From NCBI GenBank assembly GCA_031273885.1, contig JAISRA010000063.1, positions 1 to 6,058 on the forward strand: a DNA stretch of 6,058 bases, given 5' to 3'. Of the stretch, positions 1-5,840 are shown one piece after another. The stretch comes from Endomicrobium sp. (lineage in GTDB: Bacteria; Elusimicrobiota; Endomicrobiia; Endomicrobiales; Endomicrobiaceae). How positions within the stretch are numbered: position 1 is the stretch's first letter; every line of letters starts with the position of its first letter. The position numbers and the translations under genes were made by a program. Below the pieces are notes generated by a model. The model saw only the letters and a program-made list of their open reading frames with translations. It did no database searches and had not been told where the DNA came from.

Positions 1-866
1 CCCATCATTGCCTGCTGCTGATTATTTGCCATTGTAGAAACAATTATTGCTAAACTGAGTGCAGTTAATATAAAAAATATTGCTGTGACAAAAATCTGCC
101 ACAAACATCCTCTTAGCGGCACATCCATAGTTACAACTCCTACGAATATAATAAAACATACCAAAAACACGCCAATAAAAATATAAGGCAAAGTTTTTCC
201 AACTATTATTTCAACCAGCGTTGCAGGAGAAGAAATAAGTTTTTCCATAGTACCCTGTTCTTTTTCTTTTGTTACTGCCATGCAACATACAAGCATTATG
301 ACCATGAAAGTTGACAACACAGATATTGCCGGGATCATAAACGGCGCCGTATTTAAATTATGGTTATATAAAACCCTTATATCAATTTCTATCAGACTGC
401 TTATATTGGATTTAGTATTTCTTTCTTGGACTACTTGTGAAATGATAGTTTTTATATAAGCATCCGTCTGCCTTGCTCTAGCGGCATTTGTAGCATCTAT
501 CAAAAGCTGTATTGGTTTGTTTCTTTCAATACCATGTAAAAAACCTTCTTTAGGAGCAATAAGAATCGCTTCTGCCTTTCTAGATAAAAGTAAGTTTTCC
601 GCTTTGGAAAAATCAGCTGTATCCACATTTTTAACTTTTTTAAACCAACCGCTTGCGAGCGTTTTTTCTTTTATTTTTTGCGCTATTGCATCATTCGGTT
701 TCGCCATTGTTACAAGTTTTATATTCTTTACTTCATTTGTCAAAGCAAGACCAAACAGTATAGTTTGTACAGTAGGCAAAAAACAAAGCACAAGTATCAT
801 CTTTTTGTCTCTGATAATTTGCTTAAATTCTTTTTTAATAAAACCTGTTATTATTCTTTTCTTCAA
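1..866 (-). CDS. ABC-2 type transporter permease, second of a pair (YbhR/YhhJ-like), C-terminus outside the window
   Basis: Inner-membrane permease that probably pairs with the permease encoded just upstream to form the translocation path of the efflux pump. 288 complete codons are visible; relatives run to about 370 residues, so roughly the last 80 lie beyond the left edge. Visible parts in order: basic cytoplasmic N-terminus with the KKEFKQIIRDKK stretch (residues 11-22), TM1 at about 23-42, an extracytoplasmic domain at about 45-172 ending in RVLYNHNLNTAPFMIPAI, TM2 at about 178-198, the conserved cytoplasmic element EKEQGTMEKLISSPATLVEI (201-220), TM3 at about 225-246, TM4 at about 255-277, then NNQQQAMMG at the edge. 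The start is a TTG at 866-864. It overlaps the upstream stop as TTGA, and an in-frame TAA lies a few codons upstream, so no earlier start exists. The next ATG (codon 23) would remove the N-terminal amphipathic segment. Only a weak GGA lies upstream, so translation is probably coupled to the upstream gene. Family assignment is firm; the substrate is unknown. Confidence 0.93.
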   Translation of the reverse strand, partial: MKKRIITGFIKKEFKQIIRDKKMILVLCFLPTVQTILFGLALTNEVKNIKLVTMAKPNDAIAQKIKEKTLASGWFKKVKNVDTADFSKAENLLLSRKAEAILIAPKEGFLHGIERNKPIQLLIDATNAARARQTDAYIKTIISQVVQERNTKSNISSLIEIDIRVLYNHNLNTAPFMIPAISVLSTFMVIMLVCCMAVTKEKEQGTMEKLISSPATLVEIIVGKTLPYIFIGVFLVCFIIFVGVVTMDVPLRGCLWQIFVTAIFFILTALSLAIIVSTMANNQQQAMM

Positions 867-1987
867 GGTTCTAAGTCCGTTTTAAATTTTTTACTTGCTA
901 AAATTATCATTATTACGCTAAATGCAGTTATAATCAGAAAAGGAAGAAATAAAGAATTAAACCCGGCACGACTTAAAAATAAACTTCTGCTTATCAACAT
1001 AAACCATCGTTGTGGAAAAACAGCCGTAAAATATCTGAAAAATAAAGGCATATTTTCTATGGAAAATATAAATCCTGAAAACATAAAAGAAGGGAGCAGA
1101 CCGATGGCAAATGCAATTTGTACCGCTGCCTGTTGCTGACGTGTAACGACAGAGATCAAAATACCAAGCGCTAAAGTTCCAGTTACATAAATAATACAAG
1201 CTGCTATATATAATAAAAAATTTCCTTCAAAAGGTATTTTGAATACAATTAAAGCAACAATAAAAACTATCAGTATATTAAAAAAATTTAAAACAAAATA
1301 AGGAATAATTTTCCCCATAACTATTTCTATAGGGCGAACAGAAGTAGAAAGCAGTAACTCCATAGAACCGTTTTCCCATTCTTTTGCTATAGTAAGAGAG
1401 GTCAGTATTATTGCTATCAATCCTATAATTATCGTACTAAGGCCAGGCACTACAAACCAGCGACTATTTAGTTCAGTGTTAAATAAAAAACGCGTTCTGA
1501 TTATTTCATATGTATTATTTTGGTCAAATCCCAAATCTTTGGCAAATATTTTATTTCCTGCAGCTGTTGCGGCAGTCAGATAACCGATAAGAATACCTGT
1601 TTTTGCATTATCAGAACCATCCAACAAAAACTGTATCTTCCCCGGCTGGCCTCTTACAATATTTTTACCGAAATCTTCTTTTATTATCATTATGGCCGGT
1701 GTATCATTTTTTACAAGCTTACATTCTGCCTCGGATTGAAACTGAAGTTGTTTTACATCAAAATATTCAGATGAAGTAAATATTTCAGTGAAATGTCTGG
1801 ATATTTGTGATTTATCATTGTCTTGAACATCTATAACGATATGTTTATAATCCAAGTCTATTATAAAACCAAAAAATAAAACAAGAATCAAAGGAAACAC
1901 CAGAGCAACAATCAAAGTAAACGGATCCCTAGCAATGTGCCTGTATTCTTTATAAGCAACGGCTTTTATATTTGTTTTTGAAATCAT
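863..1987 (-). CDS. ABC-2 type transporter permease, first of a pair (YbhS-like)
   Basis: Inner-membrane permease of 374 residues, full length for the YbhS/YhhJ type. Visible layout: cytoplasmic N-terminus with KEYRHIARDPFT (13-24), TM1 at about 24-43, a large extracytoplasmic domain (44-175) ending in the family motif RFLFNTELNSRWFVVPGL (166-183), TM2 at about 182-200, the cytoplasmic ABC-2 element KEWENGSMELLLSTSVRPIE (202-221), TM3 at about 228-250, TM4 at about 257-281, TM5 at about 290-309 containing LLPSFMFSGFIF, then IENMP (310-314), and TM6 at about 345-364 with a short basic tail. The element after TM2 is where such permeases contact their ATPases. The ATG at 1987 overlaps the stop of the preceding ATPase gene as ATGA, and the 3' end overlaps the next permease as TTGA. 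This argues for coupled translation and fixed subunit ratios. The two permeases are clearly related but distinct, so a heterodimer is inferred. No truncation or frameshift is seen. Confidence 0.96.
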   Translation of the reverse strand: MISKTNIKAVAYKEYRHIARDPFTLIVALVFPLILVLFFGFIIDLDYKHIVIDVQDNDKSQISRHFTEIFTSSEYFDVKQLQFQSEAECKLVKNDTPAIMIIKEDFGKNIVRGQPGKIQFLLDGSDNAKTGILIGYLTAATAAGNKIFAKDLGFDQNNTYEIIRTRFLFNTELNSRWFVVPGLSTIIIGLIAIILTSLTIAKEWENGSMELLLSTSVRPIEIVMGKIIPYFVLNFFNILIVFIVALIVFKIPFEGNFLLYIAACIIYVTGTLALGILISVVTRQQQAAVQIAFAIGLLPSFMFSGFIFSIENMPLFFRYFTAVFPQRWFMLISRSLFLSRAGFNSLFLPFLIITAFSVIMIILASKKFKTDLEP

Positions 1988-2736
1988 TTGGAGTTTCCCC
2001 TTAATAGTGCAGCTAAAAACACTTCTTCTAAGGTATCTCTAGAAAACTGTTTTTTCAATTCTATAGGTGTACCCATAGCTATAATTTTACCTGTCTGCAT
2101 AAGAACCAATCTGTCAGAATATTCGGCTTCATCCATATAATGCGTGGTTATAAAAATCGTCTTCCCTTCTGTAGTCAGCTGTTTTATAAGCCGCCAAAAA
2201 TCTGCTCTAACCTGCGGTGCAACTCCGGCGGTAGGTTCGTCTAAAAATATAATATCCGGATTATGGATAAGTGTTGCACATAAAGCAATTATTTGTTTTA
2301 CACCAAGGGAGAGATTTTGAACTATGGTATTTTCATCTTCTTTGAAATTTATAAATCCAAAGAGTTTTTTCATCTGTTGATCTATATCTTTTTTACTAAT
2401 ATTATATAGAGCGCCTGCAAAATCCATATTTTCTTTCACAGTTAAATCTTTATATAAAGTAAATTTTTGAGACATATAGCCTATGCTTGTTTTTATATTG
2501 GAAGTATTTGCGGAGATATCTTCACCGTAAAGGCATATTTTGCCTGATGAAGGATTTAATATGCCACAGATAGTTCTTATCGTGGTAGTTTTACCTGCGC
2601 CGTTTGCACCTAGAAACCCAAATATTTCCCCTTTATTTACGCTAAAAGATATATTATCGACAGCTTTGAAACTGCCAAAAGACACAACTAAATTTTTAAC
2701 TTCAATAATAGGGGAATTATTATCTTTATTGTTCAC
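1984..2736 (-). CDS. ABC transporter ATP-binding protein, equivalent of the C-terminal ATPase half of YbhF
   Basis: Cytoplasmic ATPase powering the pump, 250 residues from the GTG at 2736 (numbering used here). Visible elements: A-loop aromatic F20 in SFGSF, Walker A GANGAGKT (43-50, lysine 49), Q-loop Q90 in YMSQKF, a degenerate signature LSLGV (142-146) where LSGGx is usual, Walker B IIFLDE (162-167, catalytic E167), a D-loop GVAP with Ala173 in place of Asp, and switch His199 in TTHYMDEAE. A similar non-canonical signature occurs, from memory, in the C-terminal half of E. coli YbhF, which supports that equivalence. An in-frame TTG at 2760 would add eight residues; neither start has a good Shine-Dalgarno. 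GTG was chosen because it gives the shorter overlap (11 bases) with the preceding ATPase gene and still leaves the domain whole. The 3' end overlaps the first permease gene as ATGA. The family call is very secure; the exact start is not. Confidence 0.94.
   Translation of the reverse strand: MNNKDNNSPIIEVKNLVVSFGSFKAVDNISFSVNKGEIFGFLGANGAGKTTTIRTICGILNPSSGKICLYGEDISANTSNIKTSIGYMSQKFTLYKDLTVKENMDFAGALYNISKKDIDQQMKKLFGFINFKEDENTIVQNLSLGVKQIIALCATLIHNPDIIFLDEPTAGVAPQVRADFWRLIKQLTTEGKTIFITTHYMDEAEYSDRLVLMQTGKIIAMGTPIELKKQFSRDTLEEVFLAALLRGNSK
1990..2001 (-). promoter_or_regulatory. Shine-Dalgarno of the first permease gene inside a small hairpin
   Basis: AGGGG at 2001-1997 lies nine bases before the ATG at 1987 and within the final codons of the second ATPase gene. 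Its four G residues can pair with CTCC at 1993-1990 across an AAA loop, with one G-U pair, so the site could be masked until ribosomes from the upstream gene open it. The fold is short, and its effect is inferred. Confidence 0.4.
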
Positions 2737-3445
2737 TATTTTTAAAAAATATATCTTCAATCTTATCTAAGTGATATTTATTCATTAACTCCATAGGCTT
2801 ACCACTCATTAATAATCGGCCTTCGTTTAAAACATGTATTTTGTCTGCTCTCTTAGCTTCATCCATATAAGACGTAGTCATTATTATCGTTATACTGTTT
2901 TTTGCAAAACTATAAATCAAGTCCCAAAGCTCTACACGGCTTACGGGATCAACTCCTATTGTCGGCTCATCTAATAACAAAAGTTTGGGTCTGTTTAGCA
3001 ACACGCACATCAATCCCAACTTTTTATACATACCTCCTGATAAAGATCCGACTCTTACATCTTTAAACTGAAACATTCCTGTAGCTTCATATAGCCGATT
3101 GCTTCTTATAGCGAATTCTTTTTTATCTATATTATAAAGTTCTTTAAAAAATTCCAGATGTTCCTGACAAGTAAGGTCAGAATATAAACTTGATTCCTGA
3201 GGGAAATAGCCTAAACAAGTTTTCACTTGTGTGATTCTTTGGTTCTCAAGAAAATATTCTATATTGCCATCATTAAGCTTTAAAAGACCAGCAATGACTC
3301 GCGTAAGAGTTGTTTTACCTGCACCGTTTGGTCCTATAATAGCATGCACAAGCCCGCCTTCAAAAATGGCACTGACATTGATCAAAGCTTCAGTAGTACA
3401 CATAAGTTTTGTTGCATTTCCAATAATAACGCTTAAAAGTTGCAT
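2726..3445 (-). CDS. ABC transporter ATP-binding protein, equivalent of the N-terminal ATPase half of YbhF
   Basis: Cytoplasmic ATPase of 239 residues that should form a heterodimer with the product of the next gene. Visible elements: Walker A GPNGAGKT (38-45, K44), Q-loop Q83 in YFPQES, an intact signature LSGGM (135-139), Walker B LLLLDE (155-160, E160), D-loop GVDP with D166, and TTSYMDEAK (190-198) where Ser192 replaces the switch histidine. The usual aromatic A-loop residue upstream of Walker A is not apparent: the stretch is KLMCTTEA. A Ser in the H-loop is, from memory, also seen in the N-terminal half of E. coli YbhF (TSYLDEAE), so this is the matching subunit rather than a damaged gene. 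The ATG at 3445 lies five bases after the adaptor stop with only a weak ribosome site, which suggests translation by reinitiation. The C-terminus ends in IEDIFFKNSEQ, at the point where YbhF continues through a linker into its second ATPase half. Confidence 0.95.
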   Translation of the reverse strand: MQLLSVIIGNATKLMCTTEALINVSAIFEGGLVHAIIGPNGAGKTTLTRVIAGLLKLNDGNIEYFLENQRITQVKTCLGYFPQESSLYSDLTCQEHLEFFKELYNIDKKEFAIRSNRLYEATGMFQFKDVRVGSLSGGMYKKLGLMCVLLNRPKLLLLDEPTIGVDPVSRVELWDLIYSFAKNSITIIMTTSYMDEAKRADKIHVLNEGRLLMSGKPMELMNKYHLDKIEDIFFKNSEQ

Positions 3446-3450
3446 GATAG

Positions 3451-4176
3451 TCAGTTTTTAAATTTTATCTCCAGAGTCATTCCCGGTTTTAAAGTTAAAT
3501 TTTCATCGTTTTTAAAACGTATTTTTACTCCGTAAACCAGTCTTTCGCGTTCATTCTTTGTTTGAACATTTTTAGGAGTAAACTCCGCAGTGTCATTGAT
3601 TGAACATATAAAACCCATAAATTCTTTATTTATTTCAGATAGAAAGCCTGAAACCTTTTCTCCAACATTTATCGATGCTATTGCATTATGCGGTAAGTAT
3701 ACCCAAACATCCATTTCTTTCAAATCAGCAACAGTTAATATTTTTCTGCCAACTGTTACCATTTCACCTTCATTGTAGTATTTGTATAAAACTGTCCCGT
3801 CAATGGGACTTTTGATTATAAGATAGTTTTTTTTGATTTCAGCGTCATCATATAGGTATTTCTTAAAATCATAAATCTCTTTTGATACTGCATTTCTATT
3901 ATAAATCTTTTTTATTCTTTCATATTCTGACCTAGCAAAATTATAAGACCGCAAAATATCTTGCCCTTCAAGCTCAAGCAGCACTTGTCCTTTCACTACT
4001 CTATCGCCTTCTTTAACATAAAACTTTGTTATATTGTCAGAAATCTTAGAAGATATATCAATTTCTATTGCTTCAACGACTCCGCTGTAAGCAAAAGGCT
4101 GATGTCTAAAAAACAATAATGCAATAATTAACAATGCAATAAGTGAAATAGCTAAAATAATAATTTTCTTTTTCAT
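3451..4176 (-). CDS. Periplasmic adaptor (membrane fusion protein), HlyD/YbhG-like, unusually short
   Basis: Adaptor that links the inner-membrane ABC transporter to the outer-membrane channel, 241 residues. Visible parts: an uncleaved N-terminal membrane anchor (about 5-23) after MKKK; first half of the lipoyl-like domain (about 32-70, with VKEGDRVVKGQVLLELEG); an alpha-helical hairpin (about 72-117); second lipoyl half (about 119-150, SPIDGTVLYKYYNEGEMVTV); then a beta-barrel-like part (152-241) ending in LTLKPGMTLEIKF, a hallmark of this family. The hairpin is only about 45 residues, whereas YbhG and EmrA have much longer ones. Its turn contains R87, I91 and S98, matching the RxxxLxxxxxxS TolC-contact motif described for MacA/AcrA with Ile for Leu. 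The start ATG at 4176 is well supported: AGGAG lies four bases upstream, and ATGA overlaps the stop of the channel gene. Family role is secure; the substrate is unknown. Confidence 0.93.
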   Translation of the reverse strand: MKKKIIILAISLIALLIIALLFFRHQPFAYSGVVEAIEIDISSKISDNITKFYVKEGDRVVKGQVLLELEGQDILRSYNFARSEYERIKKIYNRNAVSKEIYDFKKYLYDDAEIKKNYLIIKSPIDGTVLYKYYNEGEMVTVGRKILTVADLKEMDVWVYLPHNAIASINVGEKVSGFLSEINKEFMGFICSINDTAEFTPKNVQTKNERERLVYGVKIRFKNDENLTLKPGMTLEIKFKN

Positions 4177-5510
4177 ATAACTCCTAAATTTGCCAAAACA
4201 ACTAAAAGAGCAAGTTTTTCTATTTTTAAGTCTACAAAATATATTTGGCTTTGCAGCAAATCAAAATTTGAAGTTTGAACTTCTAAAAATGCCGTGTGCC
4301 CAAATTTGTAAGAAATATATGTCAGCTCTGCTAACTTCTGATTATTTTTTATCATTTGAATATATAAATCTTCTGATCTTTTTATTGAAGATAATCTGTC
4401 TTTTGCATTATAAAAATTTGTTTTTAATAAAGCCAATAACTGTGCTTTCTGTGCTAAAACGGATTGAGCCGCAAATTCTTGAGCTTTGGACAATGCTTTT
4501 TTTCCACCAGTTTCAAATAATGGCATAGAAAAATTTAAAATAACATTTCTCTGCAATATACCTTCCATTACAGGTCCGTTAGGGTACTGATAATATCCTC
4601 CCGCTTTAAAAGTAATCAAAGGCCATTTTTGCGAGTTATAACTTTCTGAGATGTTTTCATAATGCTTCTGCATTTTTTCAAGAGATATAACTTGTGGATT
4701 TTTTTCATCAAAATTATAACTTTCATATTGTAAAAACTTATTAAGAGAAATATCTATATCATCAAATTTTAGCACGGCAGTGGCATGTGTTATGTATTTT
4801 TCACCTGCTAGTCTATAATCTGTCGGAAAAGACGGGTCTATATTGAAATTATCTATAGTAAGTTCAAATAAAGTACGCAGCGACTTGGCAACATTACTTC
4901 TGGCTGAAATTATTTGATTTCGTGTAGATAAAACTTGTCTCTCAGCCATTAACAAATCCAATTCCCCTTTAGAACCGAATTTATAGCCTACAGAAATATC
5001 TTTATACTGTTTTAAAACAAGTTTCAGGCGTTGTCCAAGAAAATATATTTTCTCAAGGTCGGATTGTATCTTAAAATATTGTAAACGAACATTAAAAACA
5101 AGATTTTTCTTTTCCCATTTCAAATCTTCCTGTTTAGATTCACAAAGATTTTTTATGCTCTCATAATTACTCTTTCTTATACCATTGTCAAAAAGGCTGT
5201 AACTAACAGTAGGACCCGCAGAATAATTCCATTCATTGCCCAGTTTTTGTTTAAATTCCATCACAGACAGCGTCGGAATTACAGCTGTATAACCGCAACT
5301 TGCATCTAAAGTTAAAGACGGATAAAAAAAAGTTTTTTGTGCTTTTAGATTCTTCGTTGCAGCTTCAAGTTGATAGTTTAAGGATTTGACAGTTGGAGAA
5401 TTTTCCAAAGCACTTTTTTCACATTGTTGCAATGTTAAAACAATTATTTCTTTCGCATACAGTAAAGAAAAGTTAAAGAAAATCAGGCAACATAAAATGT
5501 ATTTTCTCAT
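4173..5510 (-). CDS. TolC-family outer membrane efflux channel
   Basis: Outer-membrane factor, 445 residues, that should trimerise into the exit duct for the pump encoded downstream. A Sec signal peptide covers residues 1-19 (MRKYILCC, hydrophobic core, cleavage expected after LLYA). The mature part has the internal duplication of the family. First repeat: TLQQCEKSALENSP near the start, FYPSLTLDASCGY, YSLFDNGIRKSNYE, and later YKFGSKGELDLLMAERQV. Second repeat: NPQVISLEKMQKHYE, WPLITFKAGGYY, FSMPLFETGGKKALSKAQEF and YKFGHTAFLEVQTSNFDLLQ, ending at LANLGVI with no extra C-terminal tail. The ATG at 5510 is preferred because the signal peptide begins there and a promoter-like TATAAT lies just upstream. 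A longer reading frame from a TTG at 5588 would bury the signal peptide behind 26 residues. It is the first gene of the operon, and its last codons carry the adaptor's ribosome site. Its presence in cis suggests a dedicated channel. Confidence 0.93.
   Translation of the reverse strand: MRKYILCCLIFFNFSLLYAKEIIVLTLQQCEKSALENSPTVKSLNYQLEAATKNLKAQKTFFYPSLTLDASCGYTAVIPTLSVMEFKQKLGNEWNYSAGPTVSYSLFDNGIRKSNYESIKNLCESKQEDLKWEKKNLVFNVRLQYFKIQSDLEKIYFLGQRLKLVLKQYKDISVGYKFGSKGELDLLMAERQVLSTRNQIISARSNVAKSLRTLFELTIDNFNIDPSFPTDYRLAGEKYITHATAVLKFDDIDISLNKFLQYESYNFDEKNPQVISLEKMQKHYENISESYNSQKWPLITFKAGGYYQYPNGPVMEGILQRNVILNFSMPLFETGGKKALSKAQEFAAQSVLAQKAQLLALLKTNFYNAKDRLSSIKRSEDLYIQMIKNNQKLAELTYISYKFGHTAFLEVQTSNFDLLQSQIYFVDLKIEKLALLVVLANLGVI
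4181..4185 (-). promoter_or_regulatory. Shine-Dalgarno site of the adaptor gene
   Basis: AGGAG four bases before the ATG at 4176, embedded in the last sense codons of the channel gene. It is one of the strongest ribosome sites in the operon and fixes the adaptor start, which overlaps the channel stop as ATGA. Confidence 0.75.
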
Positions 5511-5528
5511 ATACCTTTTTCCAAAAAT

Positions 5529-5557
5529 ATTATAAGCACTTAAACCGTTAAATACAG
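5529..5557 (-). promoter_or_regulatory. Predicted sigma70-type promoter next to the efflux operon
   Basis: A perfect TATAAT (5534-5529) is followed about seven bases later by the likely start point near 5521, only some 11 bases before the channel gene ATG at 5510. The best -35, CTGTAT at 5557-5552 with a 17-base spacer, matches consensus at only three positions. The -10 is strong and the placement is good, but chance matches to TATAAT are common in AT-rich DNA. An AAGG at 5517-5514 is the only ribosome-site candidate and sits close to the ATG. Confidence 0.45.
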
Positions 5558-5632
5558 GGATGCCTCTTTGTTTTTTTATCACTGACAAACAAATATTTAA
5601 GCCTTACCTTATTTATTCTATGTAAAATATAT

Positions 5633-5642
5633 GCGCCGGCGC
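5633..5642. repeat. GC-only palindrome GCGCCGGCGC in the operon leader
   Basis: A perfect 10-base inverted repeat made only of G and C, standing in a very AT-rich non-coding stretch about 125 bases upstream of the channel gene. No U-run follows on either strand, so it does not look like a terminator. It lies between the two predicted promoters, where a regulator could bind or an RNA from the distal promoter could fold. Function unknown. Confidence 0.5.
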
Positions 5643-5725
5643 CACTTATACTGCAGTTTTCATGGTATTTTAGGTTTATTCTACCGCAACTGATTTGATT
5701 TTTATTAATTATGATTTCCAATACT

Positions 5726-5753
5726 ATTGTAACACATTTAACCGACTTCACAA
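5726..5753 (-). promoter_or_regulatory. Predicted distal sigma70-type promoter with extended -10
   Basis: TTGTGA (5753-5748), a 16-base spacer, and TACAAT (5731-5726) preceded by TGT, which fits the extended -10 TGn element. The -10 matches consensus at five of six positions and the -35 at four of six. A transcript from about 5719 would carry an untranslated leader of roughly 210 bases to the channel gene and would include the GC palindrome at 5633-5642. Motif match only, without conservation evidence. Confidence 0.4.
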
Positions 5754-5840
5754 ACTCATCTTACACAGTTTTACATCATCATTAACATGCTTTAAAGATA
5801 TGAAGATTTTACAACAAGGAAGGAATGGATGAAAATTATA

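Larger units (their letters stand above)
5511..5840. other. Intergenic region upstream of the efflux operon
   Basis: About 330 bases lie between the PQ-loop gene stop and the channel gene ATG. They hold two promoter-like elements reading toward the operon, a GC-only palindrome between them, and a strong Shine-Dalgarno with an 11-codon frame on the plus strand at its outer edge. No tRNA, riboswitch I can recognise, repeat array or convincing rho-independent terminator is seen after the PQ-loop gene, so read-through from that gene into the operon is possible. A 67-codon GTG frame (5548-5751, minus) crosses the region but shows no recognisable domain or ribosome site. Confidence 0.7.

Noticed and set aside
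678..1139. Plus-strand open frame of 153 codons opposite the two permease genes.
   Set aside because: It is antisense to clear membrane-protein coding sequence, shows no domain, and crosses the TTGA junction of two well-supported genes. The other plus-strand frames in the operon are rejected for the same reason.
2726..2766. Programmed frameshift joining the two ATPases.
   Set aside because: A +1 shift is needed, while the T-run then A-run here would at best favour -1 slipping and does not form a standard slippery heptamer in the reading frame. No downstream hairpin or pseudoknot is evident.
2126..2870. Exact 15-base direct repeat GCTTCATCCATATAA at 2126-2140 and 2856-2870.
   Set aside because: Both copies encode the conserved YMDEA segment of the two homologous ATPases; it reflects gene relatedness, not a mobile or regulatory repeat.
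5511..5588. N-terminal extension of the channel gene to a TTG at 5588.
   Set aside because: It would put 26 residues before an evident signal peptide and place the TATAAT element inside the gene; the ATG at 5510 is the better start.
5574..5599. AT-only inverted repeat TTTGTTT / AAACAAA.
   Set aside because: Seven A-T pairs around a long loop in AT-rich DNA would be unstable and is expected by chance; not a terminator.
5548..5751. Minus-strand 67-codon frame starting at GTG 5751.
   Set aside because: No ribosome site and no recognisable motif; its start lies within the predicted distal promoter. It crosses the palindrome and ends inside the promoter region of the channel gene.
5770..5798. 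Plus-strand promoter with TTTACA and a 17-base spacer to TAAAGA.
   Set aside because: The -10 matches only three of six positions, and the only thing downstream is an 11-codon frame.
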